64,000 bases of DNA, taken from the NCBI GenBank assembly GCA_023362775.1, contig JALMGJ010000029.1, positions 8,351,268 to 8,415,267 on the forward strand, in the 5' to 3' direction. The notes under the pieces are model-generated. The model saw nothing but the letters and a program-made list of their open reading frames with translations, was not told the DNA's origin and ran no database searches. Made by a program: the position numbers and the translations under genes. This stretch comes from Charina bottae (lineage: Eukaryota > Chordata > Lepidosauria > Squamata > Charinaidae). Shown one piece after another: positions 38,108 to 52,740 of this stretch. The first letter of the stretch is position 1. The number at the start of each line of letters is the position of its first letter.

Positions 38108-38215
38108 ATGGGGGTAAAAAAAAGATGGCATCTGAGCAATCAAAGCCCTCCCCCCTTTTTACATGTGCCACCGCCTTTGATTGCAGGCACCATCTTGACT
38201 TTTCTTACCTCCCCT
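38108..38215. mobile_element. MITE related to the copy at 63.6 kb
   Basis: AAAAAAAGATGGCATC, GCAATCAAAGCCCTCCCCC and GCACCATCTTGACTTTTC form imperfect inverted arms like the other copies. Inside the putative CYB5R3 3' UTR. Confidence 0.45.
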
Positions 38216-39997
38216 CTGGACTTCCCTGGCCAGTAACATTGTAAGAAGGGAGAAAAATGAAGCACCAAGAGGAAGGGTATGTTACACTTCAATCTGATGC
38301 TAGAAAATCAGCTAACCCTCTAAGAAAATGAGATGTAGCTTTGCCAAAATGGCAATACATTTCCTTTTTTGTCCCTAAGTTCTCATAAAAGCTTTGAAAA
38401 CCCCAATCTAGATCTTTTCTACGCTCTTTGCACTTGGCGGCCTATGGACTTCATTAATTTCAATCATGTTCAAGAAACTTCTCGACACTTGCGAATTATG
38501 TCACTTGAAAATGCAAGATCCGTCTCAATGGACGATTTGGGAAGGATTGACTTCAAGTAGACAATTCCTATTCAAGGTCTATTTTTTAAAGAACAGAAGA
38601 CACTGGCATTCTGGGCCAAGGCGGCAGAAACAGAACTTCCAAGTTCTTCTGTTCAGGGTCTGATACATAAAGCACCTAATCTTTACAAACCTTTTTATTT
38701 CTGGGGGGATTAACTTAGCAGCAGCTGGTGCCCTAATCATATTAAAATAAGTCTGGAAAAAAAAGAAAAGCTTGCCAATTGGAGGGATGAGAAACACTAT
38801 TCCCTCACTTCAACGCAGCTACTGACATTCATCTTTATAAAGAGCTTTCCCAAAAATTAATTGATGAAGCAGTTATTTTACATCAAGAATTTTAATTTTT
38901 CTACCTAAACTAAAAATGGACATGATATTTTGTGATTGAGCTACCTATATATTTATGTATATAAACATGGGTATATGTTTAGCTAATTAAACAGGAACCA
39001 TTGAAGGCTAATGCAGTAGAAAGGTGAGGTGGGAATTAAGACAAAAGAAATTATTGTAGAGAGATACCATTTACTACATTTAAAAGAAAATATAAGCAGC
39101 CCAACTCTCTGTTCTCACCCACCAAGAGACTTCTCACTCCATTTTGTCACCTTTAAGACCTCCAAACCAAACTTGACATTCTTTTCTTTTTTAAATGGAA
39201 ATTTTCTGGAAGATGGGTTTCGTGGCTTTTTTCCCAATGGGAAAAAAGATTGGGAATGTATGGGAATCCTAATCTTCCCCATACATGCCCTTAGTCCACC
39301 TTTCACAAAGCCCAGCTTTAAATCTTGTCCCCAGACAAGGGCCTGAAGGAAGAAAAGATGCACACACCTCACTTCTGTCCTATGGGTTTGCCCGTTATGA
39401 CTCAGAAGCTCAAGATAGGGCACCACTCTTTAATGTCTATAGTTTGGATTGGGAATGGTAAGAGCCAATCAGTTCTGTGCCTTCTGGATGAGTGTGTTTC
39501 TCTATATAGGCATGTAAAGCAATTCCCCCCCTCTGCAAATGAAGGCAAACGTGAACACGTCAGTGCTACAGGTGTGCCTTTAAAGCTTTGACGCAGAAAC
39601 TGCAGGAAGAGAGAAACTACCTCCTCCACCTCTCCTTGCTTATTACCTGGATGCCACAACACAGATGCTGTACCTAAGAAACTCATGGTGATATGAGTGC
39701 CCAGCTATATTTGCTTATCCATGATGAAAGAGCCAAACCTCAGTCAATTGCCTTATTACAGATTTGATACACAGAGCAAAGCAGAGAGTATGATATACAA
39801 CACAGTTATCAGTCTACCTGAGGCTTCAGCTTGGCAGGATTAGAAAGACACCAAGAGTGCACAAGTCGGAATTCCTCTGAGTGCAGCTTCCACCTCTTGT
39901 TTACTCAGCCTGTCATTAGTTTCTGTTACCTGTTATTCCCAAAGGCTGTTTTCCACTCCTTCCCCTGCTTCCACTTTCTACTTCATCTGACTCCCAG

Positions 39998-40170
39998 TTA
40001 GTAGGCAAACCACATCTCCTTGGTGTAACCCAACTTATCCAGGTTGGGAATGCAGGCGTACTGAATCATGGGAGGTGGGCCGCACATCAGAATGAGAACA
40101 TCATCTTGGGGTGGAGGCATATGTTCCTTGAGCATGTCTTGGTTAACGAATCCTTGGCTGTAATCCCATT
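39998..40170 (-). CDS. CYB5R3: CYB5R3 last exon with stop
   Basis: Reads [20 protein letters not shown], then [20 protein letters not shown] and [12 protein letters not shown] at 39998-40000. CGPPPM is the NADH-domain signature. Acceptor CAACACAG. Confidence 0.95.
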
Positions 40171-43100
40171 CTGTGTTGGAAAAGACCACATTTCTCTAAT
40201 TATCTCTTTAAAAAAAGCACTGAGACACACTATGGATCTTCAAAGGGGGCTTTGAAAAGAATGGGAAGGCAAAACCACCCAGAGTTCTCCTTGTGGAGAA
40301 GATGGGCGGTAATATAAATCCAATAAATAAATAAATAGTTTCACCATCTGCAGCACCTCTTCCATCAGCTGCATCATTTCCTGGAATTGAGTGGTGGGCA
40401 CACTTTTGACTCTAAAATCTAGAACTAATGGCTGATTTACACTTGCAAGCATTATAGCCATCCCAATTTGACATTGCAGTTGGCAAATTTTGGATCACTT
40501 TGGACACAGAACCTTCCTAATGAGTCAGTTCGTGTGTCTGTCTACTAATCCTTGGGGTTGTGCCACCAAGCTTGCACGCAGCTGTACATTCTCTAAATGG
40601 TACTCTTAAATTTTTAATCAAAGGGGTCAAAGACTTTTAAGTAAACTGCAAATCAGAGAAGGGTTCCTTAGTTTCGTTTATTCAAATCGGTTTTGCCACT
40701 TCGCTCATCAATTTTCCCATTTCTTAAATTCCTGTGGGGGGAGACATCTTTTTCTACTAGGTCCTTCTGATGGTTCTTGCAAGATGTGCTCCAACAACAA
40801 GCTTGAACTTGGCTGCCAATTATACATTTGATGCTGAATTATGTCCAAGTATTATTGGATGGCAGAAGAGGGAATTCTATGATGAACTTACTGCCAGAAC
40901 CTCAGCTCATCCCTGCATGTATCAGGAAGGAACTTTTGCTATATTACTTTTCCAATTCTCCCCCCTTTTCAGCCCTACAAGGTAGACCAGACTGAGAAAC
41001 CAATGCCATATAGGATAGGACTACCTTTATTGTATCAGCTATAGCAACAGAATCTTGCAATTCTGAATGTGCTTCCCACCTCCCTCACTTTATCTCTGTA
41101 TGGACTAAGGAAGAGCCTGTCTGAGATGTTTACTCAAGTTAGTTTCTTGGGATGGGCTCAGTCCCCACTTATCTGACTGCCTTGGTAGCAGCTCTTCCTC
41201 TGTCCTTCAAGGCCATTCCCTCTTCCCTTAACACCCAAGTTCACTGGAAGGAACCTCATGCTGGCAGTTTCAGGACTGGGTCATATTTCATGTCAGAAAC
41301 ATGGATTGTAAGATACAAGGCAAAGGGGAAAATGTTTTTTATTCAACTTAATGACAGTACTTCTCAAAGGTTCAGCTGTTCCAACATAAAAAGGCAATTA
41401 GTCAAAGTTCTTTAAGGAAATGAGGTTGGAATAGTGTTCTAGCTAATTAATAACAATCACTACCATTATTATTGCAGCTAATGGCTTTTTTCTGAGAAAA
41501 CAGAATTTGACTGCTTGATTTACTTTATGTTTATATGACAAATTTAGTCTTCAGTTCCAGAAGGAGGCACCGTCAACCAAGGCCACCGTGAGTAAGGCCA
41601 CCGTCAACTCTTGAAGAGTTGCCAAGAAAACAATATGGAGGCTTCAAAGGGGTCACCAGGAGGAGAGCTTCAAGCTCTTTTGACTACAGTAGGTAACAGC
41701 ACCAAACAGATGTGGGTTAGGTTCAGAAAGCTAACTGGGGTCAATCCTGGTTAATATGTGGATGGGAAAATCCTAGAGCTGTAAGCTAGACCAAGTGAGC
41801 CATTAGAAGGTAGTGAAAAACCATTTCTGTATTGTTGCCAAAAAAAACCACATGGCCACCAGGAGTTGGGTGGGACTCCAAGAAAATTTTGCACTGCTGT
41901 GTTAATATTCAGCAATTAAGCTCCGAAGGTTTTTGGTACCTTCTAATTTAACTATATCATGGACTAAACTACTTACTTTCAGGAGCTCTGTCCAATGTGT
42001 ACCACAGCTTAAACTTAGCTGAGTGTTGAGCTTGAACTTCCTCAAGTTCTGGGCGCAGTAAGATATCATTTTCAGTCTGTCCCAGAAACACAATGCTGAT
42101 GTTTTATCTCATATATTCATTATTAAACAACTTATACGATTGATTCCCTCTTAACCCCTTACCAAAGAAATCATGAAACCAAAGCTAAAATGAAAGACTC
42201 TGAAATCAAAATTTAAACAATCATTAATTAAAAGCTTGTTTTTAAAAGCTGATAGCAGAGAGTGCATTTCAGAAAACGGGGGGTCCCAGCGTGCCCTCCA
42301 GTATTTATTTTATTTATTTATTTTATTTATTTTCTATCCCACCATTATTTTTATAAATAACTCAAGGCAGCAAACATACCGAATACTCCTTCCTCCTCCT
42401 CTTTTCCCCACAACAATAACCCTGTGAGGTGAGTTGGGCTGTGTGTGCGTGACTGGCCCAAGGTCACCCAGCCGGCTTTCATGCCTAAGGCAGGACTAGA
42501 ACGCTCAGTCTCCTGGTTTGCCTTTGGCTCCTTCCTAGGGCTGAGAGACAGAGACTGGCCCAAGGTCACCTGAATGATTGGCCAATTTTCAATAGTTTAG
42601 CTATCCAACTATTAAGTTTCTTGTTATTTATTTTTTCATTTATGTTCTGTCTTTGGTTCCCCTAAGGTTACCCCTGATTGTTTCCCATAATGTTAGCTCA
42701 CCCTCTGCCTGATCCAAGAATAAAAATCTTAAGCAAGAATACATCTACAAGTCGTGGCACAGATTAATTATGTCTTAGTAATTGAATATTTTATTCCATT
42801 TTTAAGCAATAGAAATCCAAAAGAGAAAGAAAAAAAATTAGCAGACCACTCCAGAGTTAAGCTAGCCCATCTTTGTTTAGCTCACATGTTTCATTATAAT
42901 CATGATTCCCCATAAACAGAAGTCTACAATGACAGTTTTTAATCCTTCCATCAAAGGCTTTAGAAGAAGCGGTATTACCATATGAAAAATGACTTGGCAT
43001 GAAAAGGAGGATTATATTTAGGGACACTGGCATGAAAACCAGCACTTATTTGGACCTGTTATTGGGGGTACCTATTTCTGGAGAATCATCTGCTACAAGT

Positions 43101-46100
43101 AAGCTATTCTGGGCTGGAATTCTCTTAAGTCAGATGCCAGTTAATAATGCAAAATAATACTGACAAATACGGCTTGGGGGAAAAAAAGGTGGCAACATGT
43201 AAATTGGAGAGCAACTGGTAGCACCAAGGTTTTAAAGTTCAAGCCAGTTTCTCTGGAACAAATTTCTTTCCAAGATTATGTTGGTCCCATTGAATGTGAA
43301 TAAATGGTTAGGTGTAAGACTGTATCTATTATCAAAGTTCAGGGCAATTCCACATTGTTCAAAAGCATTTGTACTGAGCTGTTAATCGACACCCCAAGGT
43401 GTTCTGGAGGTAGTCCACTCCTAAAAACGAACCTATTTCCTCCAGGACAGTATGTCTAGAACAGGGGCCGGCAAACCGCGGCTCGCGAGCCACATGCGGC
43501 TCTTTGGCCCCTTGAGTGTGGCTCTAGCGGCTGTTCCTGCATTGACAGATTATGCGCTAGAAGCAACTAACTTAAGCTTTCTCTCATTCTTCCCTCAAAA
43601 AAAGATGACTGAATCCAGAGAGAAGCAGGTATATTGCAACTGTTGCTGAGATTGAATTCCTTGGTGGCACAGGTCACTTGCTTGGAACAATTGGTAAGAC
43701 ATGAGTAAGGCCACAATTTCACGCACACTTCTCTGGGACCAGTGAAAATGGTGGAATATATATCTTGAGTAACTCTGCATAAGACTTGAATACTGACAAT
43801 GAATATTTCTAGCATTAAACATCAGCACACTATTTTATTTATTCTCCGCAAAATACTGCTGTTTGCCCAATATCCTCTTCACTCCTTAGTAAAATTAAGG
43901 AAATCATCTTACCTGGTTAGCAAAGAGTAAATGGCAAACTGTGGCGTCGTCCTTGTCCTTTACAATCGATCGAATGAGCTGTAACATCGGAGTAATTCCT
44001 TCAGGGAACAGAGAGAGCCACAGTCAAATGCATCCTCATCAAGATCACAAAGAACAACAATGGAGGAAACACATTCCTGGGGTACCTGTTCCACCTGCAA
44101 TCATCCCAACGTATTTCACGTGTTTAGTAACGGGTTCAGCTTTCTTGTCTGGACGAATAGCAAACACACCTGCCGGAAGAGAAGAGAATGAGCAGGTGGA
44201 CTGTAACTGGCGGCGTGCAAAATGTCTCAAATCCAAGACAACCTGCTTTGAGTGCACAATGATCTGAATTTGAAATCTTTTGCCCACTCCTAATCATAAT
44301 AATACTTGTCAAAAATCTAGAAAAAGCTGAAATCGGGGAAGAGTCAGAATATAACCTGTATTGCTCTATAGGGTGAAACAGAGATGAAGGCAACCTTCTC
44401 CAACTTGACATCCATCTTCCAGGTGTGTTGAACTGTAGCGTCTATGACAATCACTTTGTTATAAAGTGAAAAGATATGTCAGGGAAGGGGTGTGTACAAC
44501 ATGACTGTAGAACATTCCCTTAATACACTAAGCCATAATGAGATCTGCATGCTTGTTAACATGCTAACTCAGTCACTGTGGTGTATAAATCAAGATTTAT
44601 GGCTTAATGGGTTGTGTGAGTCCAGCTAACTATGGCTTAGAGAACCCTAGCTATGCAAACCATGGCTTAAGGGATATACAGAACCAACTTTGGGTGTGCC
44701 GTGGTACTGTGGCAGGAGTTCCTGCAGTATTCTGAGCTGATTTGGGAATCATTGGTTTGAATCATTGGTTTCTTAATCCCAGTTCAGGATGAGATTCAGC
44801 TCAAGCCAAGATCTGGAATGCTCAGCAAGTTTATTTTCTAGAAGAGGAAGGACTATTTATTTTAATGGAGAAGACACCCTCAGAATCTATACTTTTTTGT
44901 AGCTCACCAGGTTATATGGCATCTAGCACTGAATCAAAATACAGTGTCTTGATCTTACTTCTTGCACATCCGGTTTCAGTCTTACCCGACACAGGTAAAC
45001 TGCCCACAACTCTACAGAAGACTGCCACCCCTTCAAAAAACCCTCCCCCTTTCTGAACTTTCATTCAACCATTTATTTCAGATCCATCTGCAAGTAGACA
45101 AACTATCCAAAGGCTTGATAAAAGTTACCAAATTTAATAACACTACCTAACACAAATTATCTGTTTTTTGGGGGAATAAATGTTCATTGCTCCAATGTGA
45201 TTGAGGCACTTTGCTTCTTTTCAGTTCTTACAATTACATGTTGTTCATAAAAATAAACCTTACCTTTTCCCTTATAAACAAGCAATCCACTGGGTCCACG
45301 AAAATCAATGGTATCCCCCATCTTTAGGTTCTCTAGGTACTGGGACATTTTCCCTCCTTCTGGAAATTTGGGGTGAACTCCTTTGAAATAGATCTGTAAG
45401 GGGGAAAAATACCTTTAAAACTGAATGCTGGTTAAGGGGTTGGGGAGAATGTACGGATGAGAAATATGAATTCATCCAGATATCCTACAAATCCATGCTG
45501 ATCAAGGCAGATGGAATGGAAGAGCATACAAGATACATATTCAAAAAAGTTGATAGGTTAGTAACCATATCACACCAGAAATACTTTTATCCTGGAACAT
45601 TTTCACAACTGGTGCCTGTGAAGATCTACTGGATGTCAATTTGCATTCTCCCAGAACCAGCATGTCTAGAGGGCAACTTTCTTCTCCAAAGCCTTTACCT
45701 TCACAACAAGGTCCACGTAACCTTTGTCGTCATCACTGCTGACAGGTGTGTAAGGTCTGATCACCAAATTCCCATCAATCCTTGCCGAGAGGTAAATGTG
45801 TTGTCCTGAAGGTCAGCCAAAACATTAAAGAAAAAAACAAAACAGAACTTAGGTTTTTAAAAGCTGAAGGAACATGTTTTACCTCCTGTTATTTATCTCA
45901 GAGTGTATCTTTCCAAAAGACTTCAGGTAAGTTAAAGCGTTTTTAGAATAGATCAACTAATTAATGTCAATCAATGCATCGACTTGAGAAATTTGTCATT
46001 AGGCGTCCTTAGCTTGCCTTGCCTCATTTACTGTTTACTGAACTAGTTTACATTTTATGACACAATGATATATTGGGATTACCGACAGCACTAAAACCTT

Positions 46101-49100
46101 GACAGCAAAACCTGGGGCAGGTTTCCAAACTTTGTGACTTTCCAGAATTCCAATTCCAAGCTATCTCTGTTGCTATTGGAAGTAAGTTTGATAGTTAAAT
46201 GGGATGGAAGTAGAAACGTTTGCTTGTTAACTTCTAATATGAAATATTAAATATATATATATTATCTGGAAGGGACCATCTTATGGAAAACTCATAATGT
46301 TACGTTTTCCATTAAGATTATACAAAAACTTGTTCCATAAGCAAAGACTCATACATTTTAAAACTATTAAGATAATGACAATCAGATACACTTTTTTTAA
46401 AAAATGAAGAAATCATACAAATTAGCTTCTTTACCTAAAAGTGAAATTAGAGATCTGGTGTTTGGCATGCAGAGTGTTTTAAAAAACATGGATGCTGAAA
46501 CAATGTCTGTTTAACTGCGAAGATAACACCACGAGAACCACTGCTGTGGATCTATTAACACATAGGCTGAAAGAAGACCCTAAGTTCTTCTATGAAACCA
46601 TTACTTAAAGGAGTGTGTTAAATTCAGGTTATGCAATATGGGCAATATCCTATCATGGATATAATGCTTGGTTCCCAGACTGATAAGGATTTAGGAGATA
46701 TAAACAGCCAGCAGCAAACTTTCCATATTCCAATTCTGTGATGATAACAGGAAGAAAATAAATTTTATTTCTGGTCCGAGACCACAATTCTGTATAAAGC
46801 ATCAAGCAACAAGCATATAATAAAACTAGATTAAAAAGGGAGATGTATAATTAATTACCTTTTGACATGGAAACCATCTATCAGAACTTAATTATATTCA
46901 GAGTTTCCTTGCAGCAATTATGGGAACAGTATTTTGCTACCTTGTTTTTAGAATTCTAAGGAATTATCAGCTAATGGGGGAAATGCATTCTCTATTGAAG
47001 TACAATTGGCGAGATTTACAAGGAGGAATGATATTTATTCAGAGAGTCATGGACAGCTCAGAAGAACACGGGATGGTGATTCAATGGCACTCTCCATATC
47101 AAGAGAGATTTAGCTGGAAGGGAAGGTTATTATTCCTCCCCTGATGGCGAAACATTGTGCCTTGCAAGAGTAAATGCTGTTTGGTGAAGAACAGAGAGAA
47201 TGCAATAGGAATCCTTAGGGCTAGAAGAAGGCCTGTTTCGAAGACTGATGTAACATGGATGAAAAATTCTGCTCCTGTCTTTTTGTAAGTCTAGATCCTA
47301 GGATAGATTGCTGAATTTCTTCTAGTCCCAGGAAAAGAGTTAGGAAAGGAAAAAAAATAAAGACATCTCTGCCGTGATGCACCTTGGGATGTATTGGTTC
47401 GACATGGGAAACCATTCAGTTGCTGTAACTCTTGTCCCCCCCCCCTTCTCAATAAAACTTGCTAAAGGAACGCTGTGAGAACCAAACTTGGAAAGAATCA
47501 CTGTCAGTTTTTGACAGATGCCCAAAAGCTGTTAGCAGGAGAGAACAGCTGTTAGCAAGCCACAGCCCTTCCTATACAGAATGCAAAACAAGAGTTCGCC
47601 TGATTTTTTCAGGGGGAGAGGGGGGGCAGCTACAAATACTGTTAAATAAATAAAGTTAATCAAAACTTGAGCATCCAGCCTCAAAAGATCATTGAAACGT
47701 TTGCACCGTTACTCTTCCGTTTAAATTCCTAGCAAATATTGCACATACTATGTGTTTTTTTTAAAGAGGTATGCAGCACACAATGCTTTTAAATTTATCG
47801 TATCATCGTGTCTGATCTAGTCTACTCCCATCCTTGCAAGGCTTAACAGACCAACACCTGCTTCCCTGTGCTCCACGCCTCCGGCAGATGAGAGAAGCAG
47901 CTGACTGCAATTACTGATTCTACTCAGCAACTAAGGAATGGCAAACAAAAACAGAAGCCATGGTTGCAAACTCGCTTGATACCTATCCACCTCACAGCCA
48001 TCAACTACAGATCGTAAACATTCACAGTAATGTTCTGTTTTTGCCCAAGGTGCCACAGTGGGAGTTGGGTGGCACCTGGAGAAGTAAATAACTAAATATT
48101 CTTTATGAATATCCAAACTGTATCAAGGTTTGGATTTCCTAAGGAAATTCATAGATCAGGATTAGGCTAGCAAGTTGTCTTCTACTTAACAACACTGTTC
48201 TTTTTCTTTTATTTGCTCAGTTGTGTTTTTCTTCTGGGTAGGAACTTTAGACATCATGGATGAGGTCTCCTATTCATTTAGGGAGCAGATCCAGATCTGT
48301 TTAAATTTAGATAGAATTTTTCCACCATCAGATTTTTCCACTGTCAGTACAGTCTTCCTTCTAGCTAACAGATCTTTTTTAAAAAATAAATAAAGCAATA
48401 AATTAGCAAAAGCAAAAAAAAAAAAAAAGACAGGCCTTTGTTTCCAAGTCTACAATTCAATCCAATTATTTCAATTTCCATTCTATTCCCCCTTCAAAGT
48501 ACTTTGGATGAGTGTATATATGGTATATTTCAATGTAAATAGCTTACCAACAGGAAGTCCCAAAACATGTTCTGGGCTTGGCAGGACAAAGCGAAATCTT
48601 CTGGTGTCATGACTGATGTGCTGAAAAAGAGAAATGCTTCATAAAACCATGGCAGTGTTATAGTTGCTCTATCCAAGCCCAGATGTTTATAATCAAGATA
48701 GAAACAAATTTCAGAACAGTGTTGACTGAAGAAATATACATACTTCCTTAAAGAAACACCTAACCAAGACTGATCGCTTACCAGTCTGCTTTCATTCTTC
48801 AAGGAGCCTCTACCAACCACCCTGAGAAGCTTCCACGGGAGTTGCAAGTCCGAGGGGCAAGTGAACTTGATCGGCTTCATCTAGGGGTGTCCCACGGGGT
48901 GTATGTGTGAGTCAAGATAGTCTGACCATGCAACTGAAGCCCCACTCTTTCAGTACACGCTTCAGGCATGCCACATACATAAAAGGTGGGCAGGGACTTG
49001 ATTGCACAGCCATCTGCTAAATGCTTGACTTTTTTGATGCTGTCCCCATGGACATTCCTAGCTGCAGTGTACACTTGACAAGTCAACACCAAGCTCTAAA

Positions 49101-52100
49101 CAAAATTCACAGGACCCTAGGCTTCTGATAGGAGCCCAGTAACATCACACACATCATGAGAACCCGTGTCTCCCTCTGGATGCTCATGGGTGGCACATAG
49201 ATCATATCGATAAACCCAGACCAAGAGCTAAAGTCACATATTCAGAAAATATAATGAGTTATGGTCATAAAGGCAGTGAGCTGGCTATTCAAATTGTCCA
49301 TATTTTTATACTATCTGCGCACAGGCTTGCGTAAGTTAGGAATGAGTCCAGCCATAGACTCACATCAATTAACACTTGCTGAACAAAACAAGCCAACCAG
49401 AACACCTTCTTCTCATTTTGCCTAAATCATGGAAGGCGTTTCCAAGGTTTGTTTAGCCTTTTTGGAAAGAGTGACCAGTCAGGAGGAACTATTATGAGGT
49501 CTGACCACTCAGTTTGAAATAATAAATATGGGTGTTTTAGATCTCCAGTGCTCCAATTTCACAGGAGACGCTTTCTACTTGATCTTCTAGTTATCAAGTT
49601 ACACATGATACAAGCACTGCAGATCGGCATCACCCCAAATCACTAATTTTCCAGCACTGTAGAACAGGGCTTTCCAAAGTGCCGCCGCTGGCGACACAGT
49701 AGTGGTGGCAGCGGCGGTAGCGCGCGCTTGGCGGTGGCGCGGGGGGGCGTGCGGCGGCGCACACGCGCATGGCAGTGGCGCGGGGGCGTGCAGCGGCGCG
49801 CGCGTGCATGGCGGCAGCCTCCGCTAAAACGCGGAAGCACTGATTCCGCGCTGCTGCCACCGTGCACGCACGCGCCGCCACTTCCAGGTGGTGTGGCGAC
49901 ACACTTTTGTGTCACGACACACAGTTTGGAAAGCTCTGCTGTAGAATTTAAAGATGAAGGGGAGTTACTTCGATGTCCAGCTTTCCAACCTCTCTACATT
50001 ATGAAAGGTCACATTCTGCCATATTTCTCAGTGCATAGAATGCTTCAAAGGTCTGATTGATATATGGTAAAACCACAATATATCAACAACTAAGAAATAT
50101 GAAATATTTACTGTAGCATACTTCAATCTTGGTTCCTCCATATATCAAAATCATTTCGAGTATTAGAACATTTGAAAAATCTGCTGTAACAGAAAGGGGA
50201 GTGAGAGAGAAATAAGGCAACTATTTATTATTACCTCTTTGTCAATCAGCCTTAATGCATATTTTACATCTGGATTTTCCAATGTGATAGAAGGCTGAGA
50301 TTTAGAGAAAAGTCGTTTGATCAAATTGATCACAAAGTATATTGGAGACAGGACAATATTTCCCACCTGTAACAGACAAAGAAAGAGGACATTAAATTCA
50401 GTATTGTGATGACCCCAACAACAATGCCCTAATAAACACTTCTCAATGCAGTTCGTTAGAATGCAGATTAAGCTTTATTCAGGATACATGTTAATTGAAG
50501 CACTCCTAAAGATCTGAATGCGGATTCCCGCCAAAGCTTGCCATCTTAACTTCCCCCGTGCGCGCCAAATGACCAACCAATAATCTCATTTTGCAACCGT
50601 TTTCAGCTCCTCACTCCTGCAGGTGGGTGACCTTGGCGAAGCCGTCTCCAGCCTCCACTATCAGCCATAACACTCAACTGCCATTCCCCCCTCCCAACAG
50701 TTCCCACAGTAACTTCAGCTCTACTCCCAATGGCAGGATTCATAGACATGAACCCTGACAAGTATCATGACTCGATAAACAAAAATAAGTCAGAAAATGG
50801 CTAGGAACAAAAATCCCCAAAATAGAAGTACCTCTTTAGTGTTATCTACCAAGCATGAAAGACTCTCATGTAATTGCATATAAATATAAATATTATATTT
50901 GATAGTATTATACTAAATTCTTCCTTTTAAAATGCCTAGTCAGGTGATATGTAACTTGTTGGCATTCACTCATAAGGAAAGGAATGGGGGGAGAAAGATC
51001 TATCTATGCAAAACTCTTTAAAAGTTCCCAAGTATTTTGCATAGATTATCTCAGCAATCATTTCAATAACCCTTTTAGCTAGATCAGAATTATTCTCAAC
51101 ATACTGTAAAATGGGAATATGGAAATTTACTCAAAGCTATATATTGAATGTTTATCTGAATAGCTGAATGGTGGATTTTCCTTCTAATTCTCAGAAAGGC
51201 TCGAACAACAGATATGTTCCCTGTCATTTGCACACATGCTTGTGTATCTATAAACATGGCTAAGTAGATAAAAGTTCCGTATCTCTGAGCAGTAAAAATT
51301 TCTGTAAGCAATACAATCTGGGAATACTTTTCTTTAGATAAGCTACTGCATGAGAATGATGGGTTGTGGTCCCCCCCCCCAAAAAAATATGCTTTACAAA
51401 TCTCCATTTACAATATAAGGAGAAAATAAGTACATCCAAGGAGGCTTCAGCCAAATACATTTTTTCACAAGTGAAAAGTTCCTTCTTCCAAAGATTATAT
51501 TTCAATGCTGCAACATCTTCCATGACAAATAATAGAGATTATCCTTTGGAGTGTGAGCAAATAGTATTTGGCCTAGAGATCTTGTTACCAATCCTTCTTC
51601 CAACTGCTTTAAACCTTCCCTTCATCCCAAGGTAATTTCATCAAATTTGCTTGCATAACTGAAATGTACTTGAATTTTCGACATGTGGGTTATTTATGTA
51701 AGTGAATCTACATGGTTGACCTTGGTCATGTAGCGCCTGATAAAACAGCAAGTGAAAAAAAAAAGTCACTATCCAGGTCAAGAAGAAAAGAAAGCAATGT
51801 AAGAATGCCTACCATGCAGAATTGAGAAAACATTTCAACAAATGATTTTAACGGGTTAGGGAGTGTTCTAGGCCAGAGATTTTCAAACTTTTTCTGGCTG
51901 CAGAACCTTTTAGTTTAAAAAAAATTCCCAGAGTCCCTGATCAAGAGGAAAAGCTCTAGGTATAGAAAATTAGTTGTTTTTGAGTGGGTGCTGGGGAACA
52001 AATTGAAAAAGAGCCAGTTTGGTCTAGTGGTTAAGGTGCTGGACTAGAAACCAGGAGTCTGTAAGTTCTAGTCCCGCCTTGGGCATGAAAGCTGGCTGGG

Positions 52101-52685
52101 TGACCTTGGGCCAATCGCTGTCTCTCAGCCTAGGAAGGAGCCAATGGCAAACCAGGAGACTGAGAGTTCTAGTCCCGCCTGAGGCATGAAAGCCGGCTGG
52201 GTGACCTTGGGCCAGTCACTCTCTCTCAGCCCAACCCACCTCACGGGGTTGTTGTTGTGGGGAAAATAGGAGGAGGAAGGAGTATTAGGTATGTTCGCCG
52301 CCTTGAGTTATTTATAAAAGTAATAAAGGCGGGATAGAAATAAAAAAAACCCCGTTCTAGATACGAGCACATGGCCAATGTTTCTTTCATGTATTTTTCT
52401 TCGCGAATCTTCTTTCCACCCCGTTTCACACAAGCAAGCGAGCCTTGCTCTATTTTTTATACACTTTGGTCATCTCATAAATCCCCCCACCCCATCCAAG
52501 CCATTTTAGCTGTTTCATTATGTGGGTCCAACTCAGTGATAAGTGACTGTTGTTAGATTATCTAACTGTGGGTACAAAGTTTAAAATGTGAATCCAAAGC
52601 CAAGTCATTCAAGATTCTTCTCTAAGACAGCTGACTCAATCAGTTTATTTTAGAATGCTGCACAAACAACTATGTTCCCATTATA

Positions 52686-52740
<55 letters not shown>

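Larger units (their letters stand above)
37059..39997 (-). other. CYB5R3: CYB5R3 3' UTR (extent uncertain)
   Basis: On the minus strand, AATAAA occurs at 38694-38699 (UTR about 1.3 kb) and at 37059-37064 (about 2.9 kb). The stretch holds two short MITE-like pieces (about 37385-37510 and 38110-38215) and otherwise no recognisable gene. Ends are inferred from the hexamers only. Confidence 0.45.
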
